Positions 32,338 through 33,201 of a stretch of 33,201 nucleotides of DNA are shown here, one piece after another. Made by a program: the position numbers and the translations under genes. The first letter of the stretch is position 1, and every line of letters starts with the position of its first letter. A model generated the notes under the pieces. The model saw nothing but the letters and a program-made list of their open reading frames with translations, did no database searches and had not been told where the DNA came from. The stretch comes from Alphaproteobacteria bacterium (lineage in GTDB: Bacteria > Pseudomonadota > Alphaproteobacteria > Micropepsales > Micropepsaceae): positions 1 to 33,201 of the forward strand of contig JAFBAL010000022.1 of NCBI GenBank assembly GCA_019247845.1, given 5' to 3'.

Positions 32338-32562
32338 ATGAGAAAAGGCATCCACCCCAACTATCACTTCGTCGAAGTCGCGCTGAACGACGGCACGACC
32401 TACAAGACGCGCTCGACCTGGGGCGAGCCCGGCGGCAAGCTGACCCTCGACATCGACCCGACCACCCACCCGGCCTGGACCGGCGGCCAGCAGCAGCTGC
32501 TCGACCGCGGCGGCCGCCTGACGCGCTTCAACAAGAAGTTCGCGGGTTTCGTGAAGTCGTAA
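32338..32562 (+). CDS. rpmE: 50S ribosomal protein L31
   Basis: This 74-residue protein is a clear L31: it starts [10 protein letters not shown] and contains [24 protein letters not shown] and [14 protein letters not shown]. It lacks the zinc-binding Cys residues found in the C+ type, so it belongs to the zinc-independent form. It binds the 50S subunit near the central protuberance. The ATG has AAGAAGG eight bases upstream. It is divergent from the ABC exporter and convergent with rcdA. Confidence 0.97.
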   Translation: MRKGIHPNYHFVEVALNDGTTYKTRSTWGEPGGKLTLDIDPTTHPAWTGGQQQLLDRGGRLTRFNKKFAGFVKS

Positions 32563-32573
32563 AGTCCGCACGC

Positions 32574-32596
32574 TGTCATGGCCCCGGGCCATGACA
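32574..32596. terminator. 11-base-arm palindrome between rpmE and rcdA
   Basis: TGTCATGGCCC and GGGCCATGACA flank a single C, giving a strong hairpin shared by two convergent genes. No long T-tract is present. Its outer bases CATGGCC/GGCCATG resemble the arms of the dispersed elements at 9067 and 24749, so it may be a shortened relative. Confidence 0.55.
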
Positions 32597-32606
32597 TTTG
32601 GGTGCC

Positions 32607-33116
32607 TTACGACCCGAATGCCCGTTCCAGCTTTTCGAACTGCGCCTGGACGCCGGCGGAGCCATCGCCGCCGCCGCGGAACAGCACGTCGTCGAGCCGG
32701 GCGATCCGGCGATAGAGGTTGTCGCTGCGGCCCAGGAGGTCCTGGAGCGTGGCGGGCAGAAGCTCCACCCCCTCGCCGCTTCCCCCTAAGCAGATCTCCT
32801 TCGAGCCCAGCCGGTAGCGGTCGCCCGCGGCATCCTCGGCGTCCATGTCGCCGTCATGCACCGCGCGCTGCACCAGAAGCCAGCTCGCCGCCTGCATCAG
32901 CCGCGTGGTGACGCGCATGCTCTCGCCCGCATAGAGCATGGCGATCTTGCGCGGCAGGTCCTTCGACTCGGCGCGGCCGCGGCCGTCGAGATATTTCGCC
33001 GTCTCCTCGACCAGGGACATGCCCTCCTCGAAGGTCTTCTCGAACAGCGCCGAACCGATGAAGGATGCTTGCGTGAGATGGCCTACGGCTTCGTCGTCGC
33101 TCTGCGCCAGCGTCAT
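32607..33116 (-). CDS. rcdA: RcdA-like regulator of CtrA degradation (DUF1465 family)
   Basis: This 169-residue protein belongs to the DUF1465/RcdA family, with all-helical blocks ASFIGSALFEKTFEEGMSLV and KIAMLYAGESMRVTTRLMQA matching the group. In Caulobacter, RcdA is an adaptor that, with CpdR and PopA, delivers CtrA and other substrates to ClpXP. That fits the presence here of a CtrA with an Ala-rich C-terminus. The ATG at 33116 is chosen as the first reasonable start. An in-frame TTG at 33179 near the window edge would add 21 residues, and the gene could extend beyond. It is convergent with rpmE. Confidence 0.85.
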   Translation of the reverse strand: MTLAQSDDEAVGHLTQASFIGSALFEKTFEEGMSLVEETAKYLDGRGRAESKDLPRKIAMLYAGESMRVTTRLMQAASWLLVQRAVHDGDMDAEDAAGDRYRLGSKEICLGGSGEGVELLPATLQDLLGRSDNLYRRIARLDDVLFRGGGDGSAGVQAQFEKLERAFGS

Positions 33117-33201
33117 GTCGTGGAAGCCCCGGAACTCGCGAACTCGGGCGAAAGCTATCAAGTCGCGCGGCTCGCGCAAGGAGGGAAAGGCGGCTTGCGT
33201 G

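Noticed and set aside
1..33201. CRISPR arrays, tRNA, rRNA and IS elements
   Set aside because: I saw no regularly spaced direct repeats, no transposase motifs and no rRNA segments. No cloverleaf was recognised by eye, though a tRNA scan was not possible.

Overview
The window is GC-rich DNA from an alphaproteobacterium with Caulobacter-type cell-cycle control. The main evidence is an unmistakable ctrA, with the phospho-acceptor Asp51 and an Ala-rich C-terminus, and an rcdA-like gene (DUF1465 family) in the same 33 kb. Flagellar fliI/fliJ sit back to back with ctrA and motA lies nearby. A Kdo hydroxylase and other envelope genes fit a Gram-negative. I cannot name the genus from sequence alone. 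Coding density is very high: no gene-free stretch exceeds 300 bases, and the longest is the fliI-ctrA divergent region of about 250 bases.

Layout. 1-690: the 3' part of a threonine ammonia-lyase with an ACT domain. 759-6554 (minus strand): a tightly overlapping operon of a GTG-started HExxH protein, a CHASE2 membrane protein without an output domain, a small secreted Cys protein and an M48 metalloprotease. A visibly lower-GC FRG-domain gene is appended at its end. 6674-7324: a secreted Cys-rich protein made of two copies of one module. 7427-10639: an Lrp/AsnC regulator divergent from an L-lysine 6-dehydrogenase-like enzyme and an aminoadipate-semialdehyde dehydrogenase, which together form a two-step lysine-to-aminoadipate route. 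10690-13368: a secreted protein divergent from an AraC regulator, then three small membrane proteins. 13397-14901: motA and a single-domain response regulator. 14988-17793: Nudix hydrolase, small secreted protein, SDR dehydrogenase, GNAT acetyltransferase and DoxX-like protein.

17874-20922 is a three-gene, 4-base-overlapping cassette: a nucleotidyltransferase fused to a HAD phosphatase, an APH/choline-kinase-type phosphotransferase and a WavE-like glycan protein. A perfect CtrA box lies just upstream. I infer a pathway that activates and transfers a phospho-ligand or sugar to a surface glycan. A gene at 21041-21985 resembles phage structural or tail-fibre proteins but stands alone. Then come fliJ-fliI, ctrA, a secreted protein, a Tat-exported sulfatase, a Kdo hydroxylase, a HAF-repeat-like secreted protein with a degenerate mini-copy next to it, a paraoxonase-like beta-propeller esterase, an MsbA-like ABC exporter, rpmE and rcdA.

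Regulation. Two perfect TTAA-N7-TTAAC boxes (12622 and 17836) and two one-mismatch boxes upstream of motA and fliI suggest that several genes here belong to the CtrA regulon. The fliI-ctrA intergenic region is full of TTAA half-sites and holds two GANTC sites. A dispersed palindromic element of about 40 bases follows two stop codons, and each copy is followed by a terminator-like hairpin. The strongest candidates for something undescribed are the phospho-ligand cassette and the HExxH/CHASE2/M48 operon. The FRG gene looks like a recent arrival.
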